From Ceriagrion tenellum (taxonomy: Eukaryota > Arthropoda > Insecta > Odonata > Coenagrionidae), in the NCBI GenBank assembly GCA_963169105.1, contig OY720643.1, positions 25,516,373 through 25,580,372 on the forward strand: 64,000 nucleotides of DNA, given 5' to 3'. Positions 21,542 to 32,665 of this stretch are shown in pieces (within the stretch, counting starts at the first letter, position 1; each line of letters opens with the position of its first letter). Made by a program: the position numbers and the translations under genes. The notes beneath the pieces were generated by a model. The model saw only the letters and a program-made list of their open reading frames with translations. It did no database searches and was not told where the DNA came from.

Positions 21542-22488
21542 ATCTACATCTACGTGATACCCTGCGAGCCACCACGAGGGTGTGTGGCAATGGGTGAAGA
21601 TCACCAAACATGCACTATTGACATGCAAGTAGGATATTTAAGGGAGATATGCTAGATAATAGGGTCACATGGAGCTAGATGGTTAGTATCTACATAATAA
21701 GGAAGGGATAACCGGTTGTTATTACATGCATCATGCACTACAGACTACTATAACTATATTTCACCTACCTATCCCTTTGCTACGCTGCCTATTATTCTCT
21801 CTTATAGTACGAGGGAAAAATGACATTTTAAATCTATCGGTACGACAATCTATCTCTCTAATCTTGTTAAGATGATAAAACCTAGCGTAATACGCAGGGG
21901 TTCTCAATATATATCTGACGTCATCTGTGAACAACTCTGTTTCGAATTTACTTAAAAGGTTTAACCTAAATTATAACCTGCGTTCTGATAGTAATTCCCA
22001 TCCTAGTTCTTCTATTAAGCTCGTAACACTTAACAAACCTAGCAGATCTCCTTTGCACGCGCTCTAATTCTTTTATCATACCTTCCTCGTACGGATCCCA
22101 TATACTAGCGGCATATTCTAAATGAGGCCTGACAAGTGTAAAATATCTTCTTTCTCGTACTCTCTCATCGCATTTGCCTAGAACCCTTTTTACGAATCCT
22201 AATCTACGGTTTGCTACACTAGTTATTTCCCTGATGTGTTTCCCCCATGACATGTTGGTGTGATGTTGGAGTGATGGTGACGCCTAAGTATTTAATTGAA
22301 TCTACGTTACATATGTTGTTTTCTTTGATGATGATGATTATTCCGGGGAAAGCCATTCTTTTTCCAAAAATTCATAATCGCACATTTCTTCAAATTATTT
22401 CTAGTTGCCATCTATCACACCAATCATCAATCGCATCTAAATCCTTAGCTAAAAACTGTCTGTCTGATGTATGTATACAGGCTGCATG
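21542..22488 (-). pseudogene. Family A non-LTR retrotransposon, longest copy in the window
   Basis: Minus-strand copy with 3' tail at 21542. Its best frame (21966-22253) reads SWGKHIREITSVANRRLGFV, KRVLGKCDERVRERRYFTLV, RPHLEYAASIWDPYEEG and LERVQRRSARFVK, the block after the RT palm. Upstream, with shifts, come DWCDRWQLE and SIKYLGVTI, typical of the RT palm-thumb region of non-LTR elements. About 10 codons are missing after RFVK compared with the 6.3-kb copy, and the frame is broken. The 5' truncation at about 22488 touches a PLE-like 3' end. Confidence 0.85.
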
Positions 22489-22580
22489 CATGACCTGAAG
22501 ATGGTGCTTAGCGCCGAAATCCGGGTCGTGTTTTTTAACTCGTGTTTTTTAAACTGTGTGGTTTTAGAAAAAGTTATCAC
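22489..22580 (+). mobile_element. PLE-like 3' end fragment with hammerhead-like motif
   Basis: CTGAAGA, one base, GGTGC, TTA, GCGCC, GAAA at 22495-22519 matches the signature seen in the other PLE 3' ends. It is followed by a T-rich 3' tail. No TSD or inverted partner was found, so this is a solitary end fragment beside the truncated family A copy. Confidence 0.5.
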
Positions 22581-22741
22581 TAATTTATCCATTGCTTTAT
22601 TTATTAAAAATGGATACCTACAAAGTCACCATATACAACATTTTATTTAGAGTAAAAGAGCTTATGTACTTATTAAAAAAGTGATTGTCGATCACTCACT
22701 TTCGTCAGTATCACTTGGTGGTATTCCATCATTAAATAAGA

Positions 22742-22765
22742 AAGAGGGAGAGAGAGAGAGGGGGG
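22742..22765 (+). repeat. GA-rich microsatellite
   Basis: A short run of GAGAGA repeats ending in GGGGGG. Confidence 0.7.
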
Positions 22766-22772
22766 ACAACAA

Positions 22773-22837
22773 CAAGCTGGATCAGTATCATTTCCGTATT
22801 AGGAAATATACATTAATACTAAAAATCCTCGAATTTG
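22773..22837 (+). repeat. Dispersed repeat R1, copy 1
   Basis: The segment starting caagctggatcagtatcatt is repeated in direct orientation at 23576-23640 (caagctggagcagtatcatt), with similarity through tattaggaaatatacatt and tcctcgaatttg. Origin unknown. Confidence 0.65.
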
Positions 22838-25009
22838 GGAAGTAAAAGTAAAAGTTGTCCTCCTCATTTTATGATGTCGTTGGGGGCGGGGGTTCATGCT
22901 CATAGGATGACTAGAGAGACCCACAAATGAAACGCATTACCTTGAAGAGTAGTGGAGAAAAGGAAAGTCATGAAAACTCGGCGTATGAAAGAAAATGAAC
23001 TACTGAATGCCCAACGAAATATGAGAGCCCGATGTTCTGATGTAAAAACCTGTGATAGAATGAAGGATGGGAAAAATTTCCAATGGGGAACAGGCATCAA
23101 ATTCTAAAGAAAATATTATGATGAACACTATTATATTTTAGGCTTATCCCGTACCACACGGTATACTTGACGCAGGACCTAGTTAGCTAGCCGGTTCTTG
23201 GTACTGAGGGTACTGAGTACGGAAACAAAATCCAATATGATTCAAGCTGCCCGAGAAAGTTTCACACAATGTTCTGTAACGGGATTGAAGCGATATTTTC
23301 ATTCTTATCGAGGGGCATGCATAATACAATTTCCAATGAGCGATTCATCAGCAGTAAGGCAACAAAACAGCTGTCGGGAAAGTTTTATCCATAAAATTTC
23401 TAGACGGCCAGGACATCATACTTAGTCAAGCCAGAAAAGGACGTAACCGTGACATTGATGTCAAGAAAAAAATGCACAGAGGTCGCGAAAGCCAACGTGG
23501 TTAGAAAGAAAACTTGCAGGAACTGAGCAACTTTTCAATTATGAAAGTATGACAGCGACAACTCTTGCCAGCCAGCAAGCTGGAGCAGTATCATTTCTGT
23601 ATTAGGAAATATACATTGCAACTAAACATCCTCGGATTTGTGAAGGATCATGGATCGTTAAAACGAGTTTCAGTGAATTAAATATGAATAACCTGTTTAA
23701 CTGAGAAGAAATCGAAGCTGAGAGCTGTAGTGAAATAATCATAACAATTACAGGACAGCTGGAAAGAATGAGACGTTTAAATTTTTATGTAATGGAAACA
23801 GCAGTCCATCGTATTGTCTCAATTAAGACATTGTTATGACTCGGGCTTATGGCGTGAAATTCAAAATTTAAGCCAACACCATAAAAAATGTGTTCTTTAC
23901 TCTGCATGAAAGCTTCATAGTTATTAGTAATTTGAATGGGGTTTGTATATACATGAAGACAGATGAACGCGCGTATTTTAGTCAGTGAGACGGAAGACCA
24001 TTACGGAAAAGTTACACCATGGCATTTGTTAAAGTGTACCCTAAAAAATTAGCAACCTTTACGAAAATTGGAATTGAGTAGTCACAGGGTCACACTTGAC
24101 CTGTGTTACTCACATGTGTTACGTTCATGCAAAAAGTGGAGTGATGCGTCACCAGCGAGTGATTACAGTTGTGATTAATAGTGATTCATAACGGAAGTGA
24201 AAATCGATACATCAATGCTACTCAAGTTGCTGAAGAATGATATTCACGGTAGTAAGTCGAACTAGCCTCATTCACGTATTTAATTAGTCTAGGTATACTC
24301 AATGATAAGGACAAATGAAATTCTCTACAGACAGATGATTGTGTCCATCAAATTGGGACATAAATCAACAACCTCTAATATTTCGAAATAATAGTAATAA
24401 TAATAAAGAACTCCCTGGTAAGTCTGAAGTCTCATCTCAAGTCCCAAGTGAAGGAAGAAGTGTAACCGCGATTACATAGTCAATGCATCTTCCGCGATGA
24501 ATTTTAGTCCGGGCATTTAGATGTCCAGGAGAATCGTTAATAAAAAAATCAGAGTTCCACGAATAGTTAACTTACTACTCTCCTCTAGTGAGTATCAAAA
24601 ATGTAATAATTTTAGAAACATAATTCGTAAATTTTCGTTCCATTGAAGACAAACTTCCCATTTTGCAGGACAAATTAAAAACTTTTAAATAATAAAATAA
24701 AGCTCTTCTCCATTCAGCCAACTCTGAAAGCCAAGAGATTTTAATGATTCGATAACATTTTGACATTGAAAGTTTAACATATTTATGATTTAAGTTATCA
24801 TTGTTATTTATGATTTACAAGTACGTTTTATGATCTATTTAATATAAGTCATACTGAGTCAATAATCCAATAGTACTACTCAGTATATACGCTAGAATTG
24901 TCCAAATTTTCAGCTTAACCGATGCCGTAGTTTTCGAGAACAGTAACAAACACACAGTAACCAATTCATTTAATTTTTTTGGATCTGTAGTTATAGGTTA
25001 TCCTTCTTA
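22838..25009. other. Unrecognised; contains repeat copies at 23576 and 23828
   Basis: Holds R1 copy 2 (23576-23640) and the first copy of a diverged repeat (23828-23990, starting TTATGACTCGGGCTTATGG). The second copy of that repeat lies at 27292-27440 (TTATGACTTGGGTTTTCGG). No coding feature recognised. Confidence 0.35.
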
Positions 25010-25135
25010 CAAATTCATTGCTTCTCAAAGTCTGACCTATCCACCTTGGCTCTCTCTTCCTGATAGTGCCCCATACGGTTTTCATTTCTTCAAGTCATCT
25101 GTTCCTCATTGCTGACGCCACCCTTCTAACATCAA
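25010..25135 (-). pseudogene. Family C non-LTR fragment (RT C-terminal block)
   Basis: The minus strand reads KTVWGTIRKREPRWIGQTLR followed by SNEFVRRITYN. This resembles the conserved RRRxRWIGHxLR block in the C-terminal part of a common arthropod non-LTR ORF2. The family is also present at 32218, 54560 and 58930. Only about 40 codons are recognisable. Confidence 0.5.
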
Positions 25136-26238
25136 CATTTGCCACCGTGCTGGGTGCTAATTCCCATTTGTTTGAGTTTTCCCAGGATTCCTGCATTATT
25201 CCATTATGTCCACTTAATAATGGTGCAACAACTAGTTAAGTTTTCGAATTATTCTAACCCCAAATAATTAAATGAAGAGTAAACAGTTTTAATTTCAGGT
25301 CCATGAATTTAGAAGTGATTTTCTGGGCATGAACTGTGGTTGACAACATTAATCACCTCCTCTAATAATATCAAAAGTAAAGCTGCATGATATTAATAGC
25401 AAATTATAAAGCCATTTCTTTCTTCATCACATCGTCCAAATCCTATCTCGTTTGTATGACTACTAAATGGTTTTAATACGTTAGCGGGCTCAGAAAACGT
25501 CGAAACATTCTCCCTCCCATACATTTTTCCAGTGAATGCGTTGAAAAGGAAGGAACGATAGGCAGTTAGTTATAACTCACGGTGTAAATGCTCTCCTTCA
25601 TGTCCTAGAGTCTGACGTCACCGCAAGGGGTCAGCAATGGACAGGGAGCAGGAAAACGTAGATGGGCAAAGGATGATTATAAATTCTTCGCCATTAAAAT
25701 TGAGCAACTCCGCTCTCGTGAATCGCGAAAAAAATAGCCAGAACCATTTTTATCACGGAAACGTGCGAGAAAACTCGTGAAATGAGAAATAATCACTTCA
25801 AATGAATCGATGCCGCCCTTCACCTCTCCACCGGGAAACAAACCCGCAATTCGAATTTTTCACGCCTGCTCGCGTAAAAATGCTCTCATTCGGCAACAGG
25901 CACGGAGTCAGCAAAAAAGTGATGAAAGAGGGAAAACAAAAATGGTTATGATTTAAAGGAGCATTTTCCAAGAGAAACAGCCCTGCTAGTCTGGGAAACA
26001 GTTTAACGACTTGCCGCGTGGTAGCGCTATTTATTAAGATAGTTAGTACAAAATTTTCTTGATATTATTTATTTTCCAAACGGAGGAGAAGACATTTCAG
26101 TACACACGTTCGGACTCGTTACGCGTCTCTCCCCCTTTTGCTAAAAATAAACCTCCACCAAAACAAATACTTAAACAAATCCTTAACAACGTCGAAACAA
26201 ATAATAAAAAAACCATAAGCCTATGAAAATAATTGAAT
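25136..26238. other. Unrecognised sequence
   Basis: No recognised gene or repeat between the family C fragment and the MITE cluster. Confidence 0.3.
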
Positions 26239-26270
26239 GTAGTTGAGTGAAATATCATTTTACCTAGCAT
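26239..26270. repeat. Partial TTAA-MITE end
   Basis: gtagttgagtgaaatatcat followed by TTTACCTAG duplicates the first 30 bp of the MITE that starts 21 bp downstream of it, in the same orientation. It could be a relic of an abortive or earlier insertion, or a local slippage duplication. Confidence 0.6.
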
Positions 26271-26290
26271 TAAACGCAATTGAATTTTAA

Positions 26291-26847
26291 GGTAGTGCGA
26301 GCGAAATATCATTTATTTTCAAATCAATTAACTTGGTCTCATTCTAGAGAAAAATATATTACCCTTCCATTGACACAAAAAATTCAACCCCTTACCATAT
26401 TACTTTCCGAGATATTTTCCAAAAAATAACAGTCCTTTTACATGGAAAATGAATGGTACGTGTATGCACTCCAGAGAGACCTTATATTAAACATGAGGCA
26501 TTCCCTACACTTATATCTCGTCAAAAATCAACAGTGTGTAGTTTATTAGTTTTCTCAACTATTTTTGAAAATTAATCATACTGTCACCGCAGTACATTCT
26601 TCGGGATCACAATAAACCTTCCGTTTTGATGGAGTTTCAAACGTACCGCGTGAAAAAAATGAGTCAAGTTAAAGACTTATTTAGGTATTTTCATTTGATT
26701 ACTTACAATTTTTGTCATGTAAAACTATATTATTGCACCATTAATAATACAAAATTTAATTCGTGTGTCTCACAGCTGGTGAAAATAAAACGTATATTAT
26801 CAAAGATGGTTTTATTATGATTAGGGAACTATCTCGCTCGCACTACC
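26291..26847. mobile_element. TTAA-flanked MITE, copy 3 (557 bp), intact target duplication
   Basis: Left end GGTAGTGCGAGCGA after TTAA (26287-26290); right end TCGCTCGCACTACC before TTAA (26848-26851). It is the only copy with both TTAA sites intact. The paired changes in its two ends (GTGCGAGCG / CGCTCGCAC) keep the terminal repeats complementary. Internal sequence aligns with copies 1 and 2 throughout. No coding capacity. Confidence 0.9.
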
Positions 26848-28493
26848 TTAAACTAAGAAATATTTTCGTTAAAAACATCCAACATATAAATAATATAATA
26901 AAACACATAAACAAAACACATAAACAATAATTAACAGGAGCAAAATAAAGAGGAACGCGGCGTTACAACAGGGACGAATTGTTATTATAATTATTTCATC
27001 GGTAATTAACTAAATCATGTGATTAGAAAAAGAACCACCACATTGCCAAGTTTTCAGTCATCAAGTGTGCATGGAGAAAAATAATAATATTTAGTTGAAT
27101 TTAGGTGGTTAGAGCTCGAATTGTCAGTCATGATGTACACATTTAAATTACTTTTCATGTGAGCCGAAAATAATCTTCGAACACACTTAACTTAAGTACA
27201 TGTATTTCTACCTTGGAAATAGCCACACATGTTGTCATATAAATGATGCAAGAATTGTGTTTTAAAATTTTTTTCTCAATAAAATCCTCGTTATGACTTG
27301 GGTTTTCGGTGTGGAATTCGAAATAGATGCGAAATTTGTATGCAAATAAATGTTTTTCATCCTATATGATACTTTAATATTTATTAATTACCATCATAAA
27401 AATAAGAAGAAAAAGAAGATGAATATATTTTCGCGTGTAGGAGAAAATTTCTTTATGTGTCCCCGAATAACTTCGAAATATGAGTCAAGTGCCATGAGGC
27501 TACGCGCTAAAATGGCATTTAATTAATCAGAAACCAAGTCGGATACATGAAATGTTTTTGTTTTATCTATAGAAGTTACTAATTAGCAAGCACAAGAAAA
27601 ATTTCACAAAAATCTGTTCATGATCGAAATCGCTCCCGCAACCTTAAAAGATTTCTGATCACTGACGATAAGTACAAGTCACAAATAATTCAGAAGCAAT
27701 AGTTTATCAGATGTATGTACGCTGTGCGGTGAAAAAAACGAGAACCATTTTACTGCTGCGTTACGAAACAAAATTTCCATTGGGAAGGATGAGCAAAACT
27801 CCGCAGGATTTTAGCGAAACCTACATTGCGGATGAAACATAACTTGATAACAGCGAACATAATCTCTGATACGTAATTATGTACTCAAAGGAATTCATCT
27901 TAAACGTACTTGAGAGCATTCATTCTTTCTAAAGTTGTTGCTAAATGTATATGCTGAAGATCAAATGGACGATGAGGATCAGAAATGATTAAGTGTACGG
28001 AAGGAAAGAAAACTATCAGGAGCATTTTCAAGGAGACAAGACTGTTATCCACCCTCATTATGGCTCTGGGGGCAACACATTTTTGAGGAACAAAATATAG
28101 GAAAAATAAAAGAAAAAGCCCATCAAGAGATATTGACGAATGAATACACAGGCCAGGTGAAACGGGATGTGATGTTGAAAGATACATAGAGTTAGCAGCG
28201 GAGGACAGGATATATTTGAGGGTTGTAATCAACCAATTGTAGGATTGAATGGCCATTGACGACGAATTCGGATACGACCAGAACAGGTAAAGGAGCATGA
28301 AAAGGGTAGTGATCACGACTGGGAATGGGCAAAATTACACAGAAGAAGTGCAAGAATGAGATGGAGGAAAGTAATGATAAATACAGATGATACGGGATAA
28401 AGGAATCACGAAAGACAAAAAGTATGGATTTGAGCAAAAAAACTAGCCATTCTTTCGGAAAACCAATCAATCTTAGGAATGAATATCTAATTT
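26848..28493. other. Unrecognised; diverged repeat copy at 27292-27440
   Basis: Apart from the partner of the 23828-23990 repeat, nothing recognised. The 138-codon minus-strand frame at 27900-28316 is hydrophobic but has no family motif, and another frame overlaps it at 28192-28470. Confidence 0.3.
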
Positions 28494-28710
28494 GTCGGCC
28501 CGGGCGGCGGTGGGGCTAAGTCCTCGCCCTCTAACCCGAGGGTCGCGGGTTCGAGTCCCGCCTAGGTAGAATATTATCTACCCAGGACATGGATGTGTGT
28601 ATTCGTCTCTTGTTAATGTTAAAACACCCGATGTTCAAGGCCTTTGTTGAGCTGTTTTCGGGGTTGTGAGTATAAATAAAAAAAAAATAAAAATAAATAA
28701 AAATAAATAA
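28494..28710 (+). mobile_element. SINE-1, copy 1 (tRNA-derived)
   Basis: The 5' part is tRNA-like, with a B box GGTTCGAGTCC at about 28548 and a degenerate A box. The body begins GTAGAATATTATCTACCCAG and ends in an AAATA-type tail (28675-28710). A second copy lies in the same orientation at 29290-29479. Such elements are copied by Pol III transcription and partner-LINE reverse transcription. No clear TSD. Confidence 0.85.
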
Positions 28711-29207
28711 TGATAATGAAGAATTCGTCCACACACAGCAATTAGAGCAAATATTTCGTAAGTTCTCACTCGAAGTATCGTATATACTCATATTCAATTA
28801 TACCGCGATCAAATTGTGATTTGATTAACATGGAAAATTGTATGAACATTCTCGTGCCCAGGGTATAATTTCATAAATATCTACGAGCATGTGTTGTATT
28901 CCGCGAAAGTAAATTTCTAATTTTCCAGCGGTGAGCCTCATTATATATACCCAAAAGCTAAAATATAATCAAATCGATCAGGCAACTGTGAATGACACGC
29001 TTCCTTGCTTTGACAATTCAAATAATTTAACAGAGAACCTGGAAAAGGCGAGGTCTATGAATCCAAATTGAATGAGAGCCAGGGTATTTTTTTCGAAAAA
29101 AATAAGGCGAAGGAGTAATTAGTCATGTCGCAAGTTTTAACTGAACAACCGAGCAAACAGACATAAACCTACTAATGATATATTGTCAAGCCTACGCTAC
29201 ATATTAC

Positions 29208-29280
29208 GGCCTCGTGGCCTAACGGATAAGGCGTCGGACTTCGGATCCGAAGATTGCAGGTTCGAATCCTGCCGGGGTCG
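29208..29280 (+). tRNA. tRNA-Arg (anticodon TCG)
   Basis: Full 73-nt cloverleaf. Acceptor strands GGCCTCG and CGGGGTC pair 7 of 7 with two G-U pairs, and the discriminator is G. The anticodon stem is TCGGA/TCCGA around loop CTTCGGA, giving anticodon TCG at 29241-29243. The T stem GCAGG/CCTGC closes loop TTCGAAT. A box (TGGCCTAACGG) and B box (GGTTCGAATCC) for TFIIIC are intact. There is no intron and no encoded CCA. A T7 run at 29283-29289 is the Pol III terminator. This is the one clearly functional gene in the window. Confidence 0.95.
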
Positions 29281-29282
29281 AA

Positions 29283-29289
29283 TTTTTTT
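29283..29289 (+). terminator. Pol III terminator of tRNA-Arg
   Basis: Seven consecutive T residues two bases after the tRNA 3' end. The next base (29290) is the first base of SINE-1 copy 2. Confidence 0.85.
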
Positions 29290-29479
29290 GTCGGCCCCGG
29301 TGGCGGCGGGGTAAACTCCTCGCCTGCTAACCCGAGGGTCGCGGGTTCGAGTCCCGCCTGGGTAGAATATCATTTGCCCAGGGCATGGGTGTCTGTGTCT
29401 CGTCCGTTGTTACTGTTGTTCACCCGACGTAAAATGGCCTAACGTGCTGTATTCGGGGCAGTGAAAATAAATAAATAAA
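29290..29479 (+). mobile_element. SINE-1, copy 2, abutting the tRNA-Arg terminator
   Basis: tRNA-like head with B box GGTTCGAGTCC at about 29344 and body GTAGAATATCATTTGCCCAG, aligning with copy 1 through to an AAATA tail (29465-29479). It begins exactly after the T run of the tRNA gene. The retained promoter boxes mean it could be transcribed independently or by readthrough from the tRNA. Confidence 0.85.
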
Positions 29480-31808
29480 GTGTTTAATATATTCAAGGTA
29501 TACTGCATTTCGGATGGACGGCCGCCGAATTTAGGGAATCAAAGAGACAAAATACTTGGAGGGGATAAATTTAACATTAAGAAAGGACTCGAAATAGGGG
29601 GTGGGAAAATTAATCAGAGAAGAGAAATTATCTATCTAGACCCGAAAAAGAACCCGGGTACTTAAGTAGCCAAAAATATTCAAGCAAGAGGGTCAAACGT
29701 ACTGATTAAAATAAGATAAGAGGTGTTGTCTTGTCACAAGATAGGGAAATCTGTTTCATGCGAAAAATTATGTCGTGTCATGTGCAATTAGTCTATAAAG
29801 GTACATAATAAAAAAGTGCAATTCTTTCTTGGATATTATTCTCAGTTACCATTTTTATCTATAGCGTATTAATAAAGTATTACAATAGCAATATTAACTG
29901 ATTTAATGATCGATTAAATATGCCGATTGGGCATTTTAATATCTACGAATTTTTCCCTAAAATATATATCCATAAGCTACCATCTATTCTCTTCTGTAGT
30001 CCATGGGCAAAAGTATATTTTGAGTCCAAAAGAGTGCACGGACCGTCATGGGACGAAATTCCAATTACTAGTCATATTTTCGTATTTTAAGCAGCAGGAG
30101 CGGAACCGAACGTCACTTTAATAGTTATTTAGCTATTTCTGCGAAAGCCCGAAAGCTCTAATAATGAGGGAATAATGTGACGTAGAAATTCGACGGGATG
30201 GCACAGCAGTATTACGTACCTTTCCGAGCAATATACACAGCTCTAGGGAAAACGTTTTCCCAAAACGCCCGCTCGGACTTCGTTAACTATTTTTTTCTGC
30301 CTTCCTTCCACCGCTCCGCACGAGGCGCAAATGCTGCAGAGCAGAGCTCACGGGAGAAGGGTGTTGGAGGGTTGCTGGAAATAAAAGTAGGAAATGTTCA
30401 CATTTTCGTCCCGCGGGGTGAGTGGAAGGGAGGTGGGAGGGGGGTGCACGGAATGTAATTATGATAATTTCGAGCGGCACAGGGTGTCCGCCTGGACTTT
30501 TATCCTCCCCTTTAAACCCCCACCCCCCCGTGGGTGGGGTTTGAGGAGGTTACATGGGAGGGGGAGACACGTGGTTACCTCTATACATCGCCCGTTTCCC
30601 GCGAAAAAAAACGCTTCGAATGAGGTACAGGGATTCGAAAAAGTGTTTCCGCTGACACTCCGTCCATCAAAATTTAGCCGAAAATTCCCCTTCCCCCCAA
30701 ACCCCCACACCAAGGTTTCCCCAGGGGAGTAGAAGACGGAGATAATCGCGTTAAAAAACTAAAAAAACGTGGATAACTATGTTTGGAGGGAGAGAGTTGG
30801 AAGAGTAGAAAGCGAAGGTTAAGCGGGTCGAATCTGAAAAAATTTTGTCTTTTATTCATAGCTCTGTTAATTGTTGAAAAAAGGCCTTCCAGCTCACTTA
30901 GACGAAAGATGTATTTCCATATCACATTTTACACACTTGCTAAACGTTAAGAAAGGTTTTGGAAGATGATAATATAGATCACCAAAGAATGACGAAAAAT
31001 TCAATGACATAACAGGAAGAGGTTCTGGAAGGCATCCGATGTCCCACCGCGTCGTTCGCCTTGAATTGAGGATTGACGGGGACATAATGTGATTCACTAT
31101 GAACTGTGAATAATTTTGTGATTTATAGGAAAGAAATAACATAATCACAATAGATGGGCTAAAATCGCAGGCTCTCCTTCCACGCTGCTGCCGACCAAGG
31201 CAAGGTGCGTCGAAAGTTGAAAGAGAGATAACTTCAACGGTAGTGGAGTCTGCGTTAAGATGACTTTGGCCAAACCTTCACTAACAAAACAAATACTAAA
31301 TTTCACATTTATATTTATTTGATTAAAATTACTGATTTCGCTGATGGACGGGTTAAATACTGGAAATCAAAATCTAGGTACAAAACATGCATTTGATTTC
31401 AGGAGTATATGATAAATGACCACATTTCCCCAGTCACAGGATCCGACTGCAGCGCCATTTGTATGGAACTACCGCATTTTGACGTCAACTACGGCAGTAA
31501 TTTGCAAATAACTTTAAAAAATAGGCGGTAAAATTCCGACATTCCATTTCATTTCAATATCTCAGAAATATGCTGTTCTACTATATCTCGCCAGAGAAAG
31601 TGGAGTTTATCATTGTTAGCAAAGTAGCTGGTATAGAGGCTACTGCTTCCAGAAGTGCTGCTTTAGTTAAATAAAGTATTGGAGCAAAACGTAGAACGAT
31701 ATCTTCGGTAACTTTGTGATATATTTCCATAGTCATATTAAGTTGAAAAGTTTGTGAATTAAAATTTTCAATAAAATATGACTACGGCACAACAATTTGT
31801 ATATTGAC
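29480..31808. other. Unrecognised; CpG/GC-rich at 30290-30730
   Basis: No gene recognised. Bases 30290-30730 are GC-rich with opposite-strand overlapping frames (30394-30732 and 30459-30713). They include a palindrome, AAACCCCCACC / GGTGGGGTTT, at about 30517-30542. The rest is AT-rich. Confidence 0.3.
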
Positions 31809-32214
31809 GTGAATCGTGAAGATTTGAGACGTTTAACAAAGGCTGAAGTAAGAAAATTACGTGAGCAAGTGGTTGGACGTAAGAAAAAACGCTAAGCCTT
31901 GGTTATTAAGATGAGGGCAGTTATATTCATCAAGACTTCAGGAGGAACTGAAAGATCCTTCACCACGCAAGAATATTTTAAGTTTGCATACCCCTGAACT
32001 TGAGGAATTTATCCAATTGGTGGAACCACTCATTCAGAAAAAATGACACAACTAAAGTCGGGCAATCACAAATGAAACTAAATTCGATATAATTCTGAGA
32101 TATGTAGCGACAGGAGACGGTTTCAAGTCTTTGATTGAAAGCATATAGTAGATCATTCAACTCCGCATATCTAGGATTTATTTTAAAGTAATCTGGAAAC
32201 GATCAATAAGCATG
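31809..32214 (+). pseudogene. HARBI1-like (PIF/Harbinger) transposase pseudogene, N-terminal half
   Basis: One continuous frame from about 31894 reads KPWLLR, SSRLQEELKD, LHTPELEEFIQLVEPLIQKK, SRAITNETK, ILRYVATGDGFKSL and LRISRIYFKVIWKR, broken by in-frame stops. This is the helical N-terminal region of Harbinger-type nucleases: the ExFxxLxxxxPLIxKKDT block followed by LRxLATGDSFxSL. A shifted frame at 31809-31892 (REDLRRLTKAEVRKLREQ) may be its upstream part. The catalytic DDE core is absent because family C sequence starts at about 32218. It probably lost its 3' half to deletion or insertion. Confidence 0.7.
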
Positions 32215-32217
32215 GAT

Positions 32218-32665
32218 AGTCTTGATCATGCTGCAGTCATATATCCGTATAAATGCGAAACATGGACCTTGAAGAAGAGAGAAGAAAAGTACTTGGAAAG
32301 CTTTGAGATGTGGCTGTGGCGACGAATGGAGAGAATTGGGTGGAAATATAGAGTTGGGAATGATGAGGTGTGAGGAGGACTGGAGAAGAAAGGAGTATTT
32401 TGAGAGAAATTAAAAACAGGAAGACTAATTGGATTTGGCATCTTTTAAGGAGGAATGGTGTTCAGAAATAAACTATAGAAGGGAAAATAGAAGGGAAGAG
32501 AGGAAGAGGAAGGAGGAGGCACGGGATGCTGACAGACATCAAAAAAGGAAGGAGCTATGTAGAGATGAAGAGAGAGGCCCAGGACAGAATGCTGTGGAGG
32601 CAGTACCGTTGAAACCTGTCCAAGGACAGAATCACAATGAAAATAAAAAAGTCTTAATATACATC
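32218..32665 (+). pseudogene. Family C non-LTR retrotransposon, RT C-terminus
   Basis: Plus-strand frames, with shifts, give CETWTLKKREEKYLESFEMW followed by LWRRMERIGW and a VGNDEV block. Then come a gkrGRGRR-type basic segment (ggaagagaggaagaggaagg) and DRMLWRQYR. This is the usual order at the C-terminus of a widespread arthropod non-LTR ORF2: CETWTL, FEMWxWRRM, IEGKxEGxRGRGR, then the WR ending. Stops and frameshifts make it a dead copy. It abuts the HARBI1-like pseudogene with no spacer I can define. Confidence 0.75.

Noticed and set aside
27900..28316. 138-codon hydrophobic frame as a membrane protein gene
   Set aside because: Antisense frames overlap it, it has no recognised motif, and codon use is simply that of AT-rich sequence.
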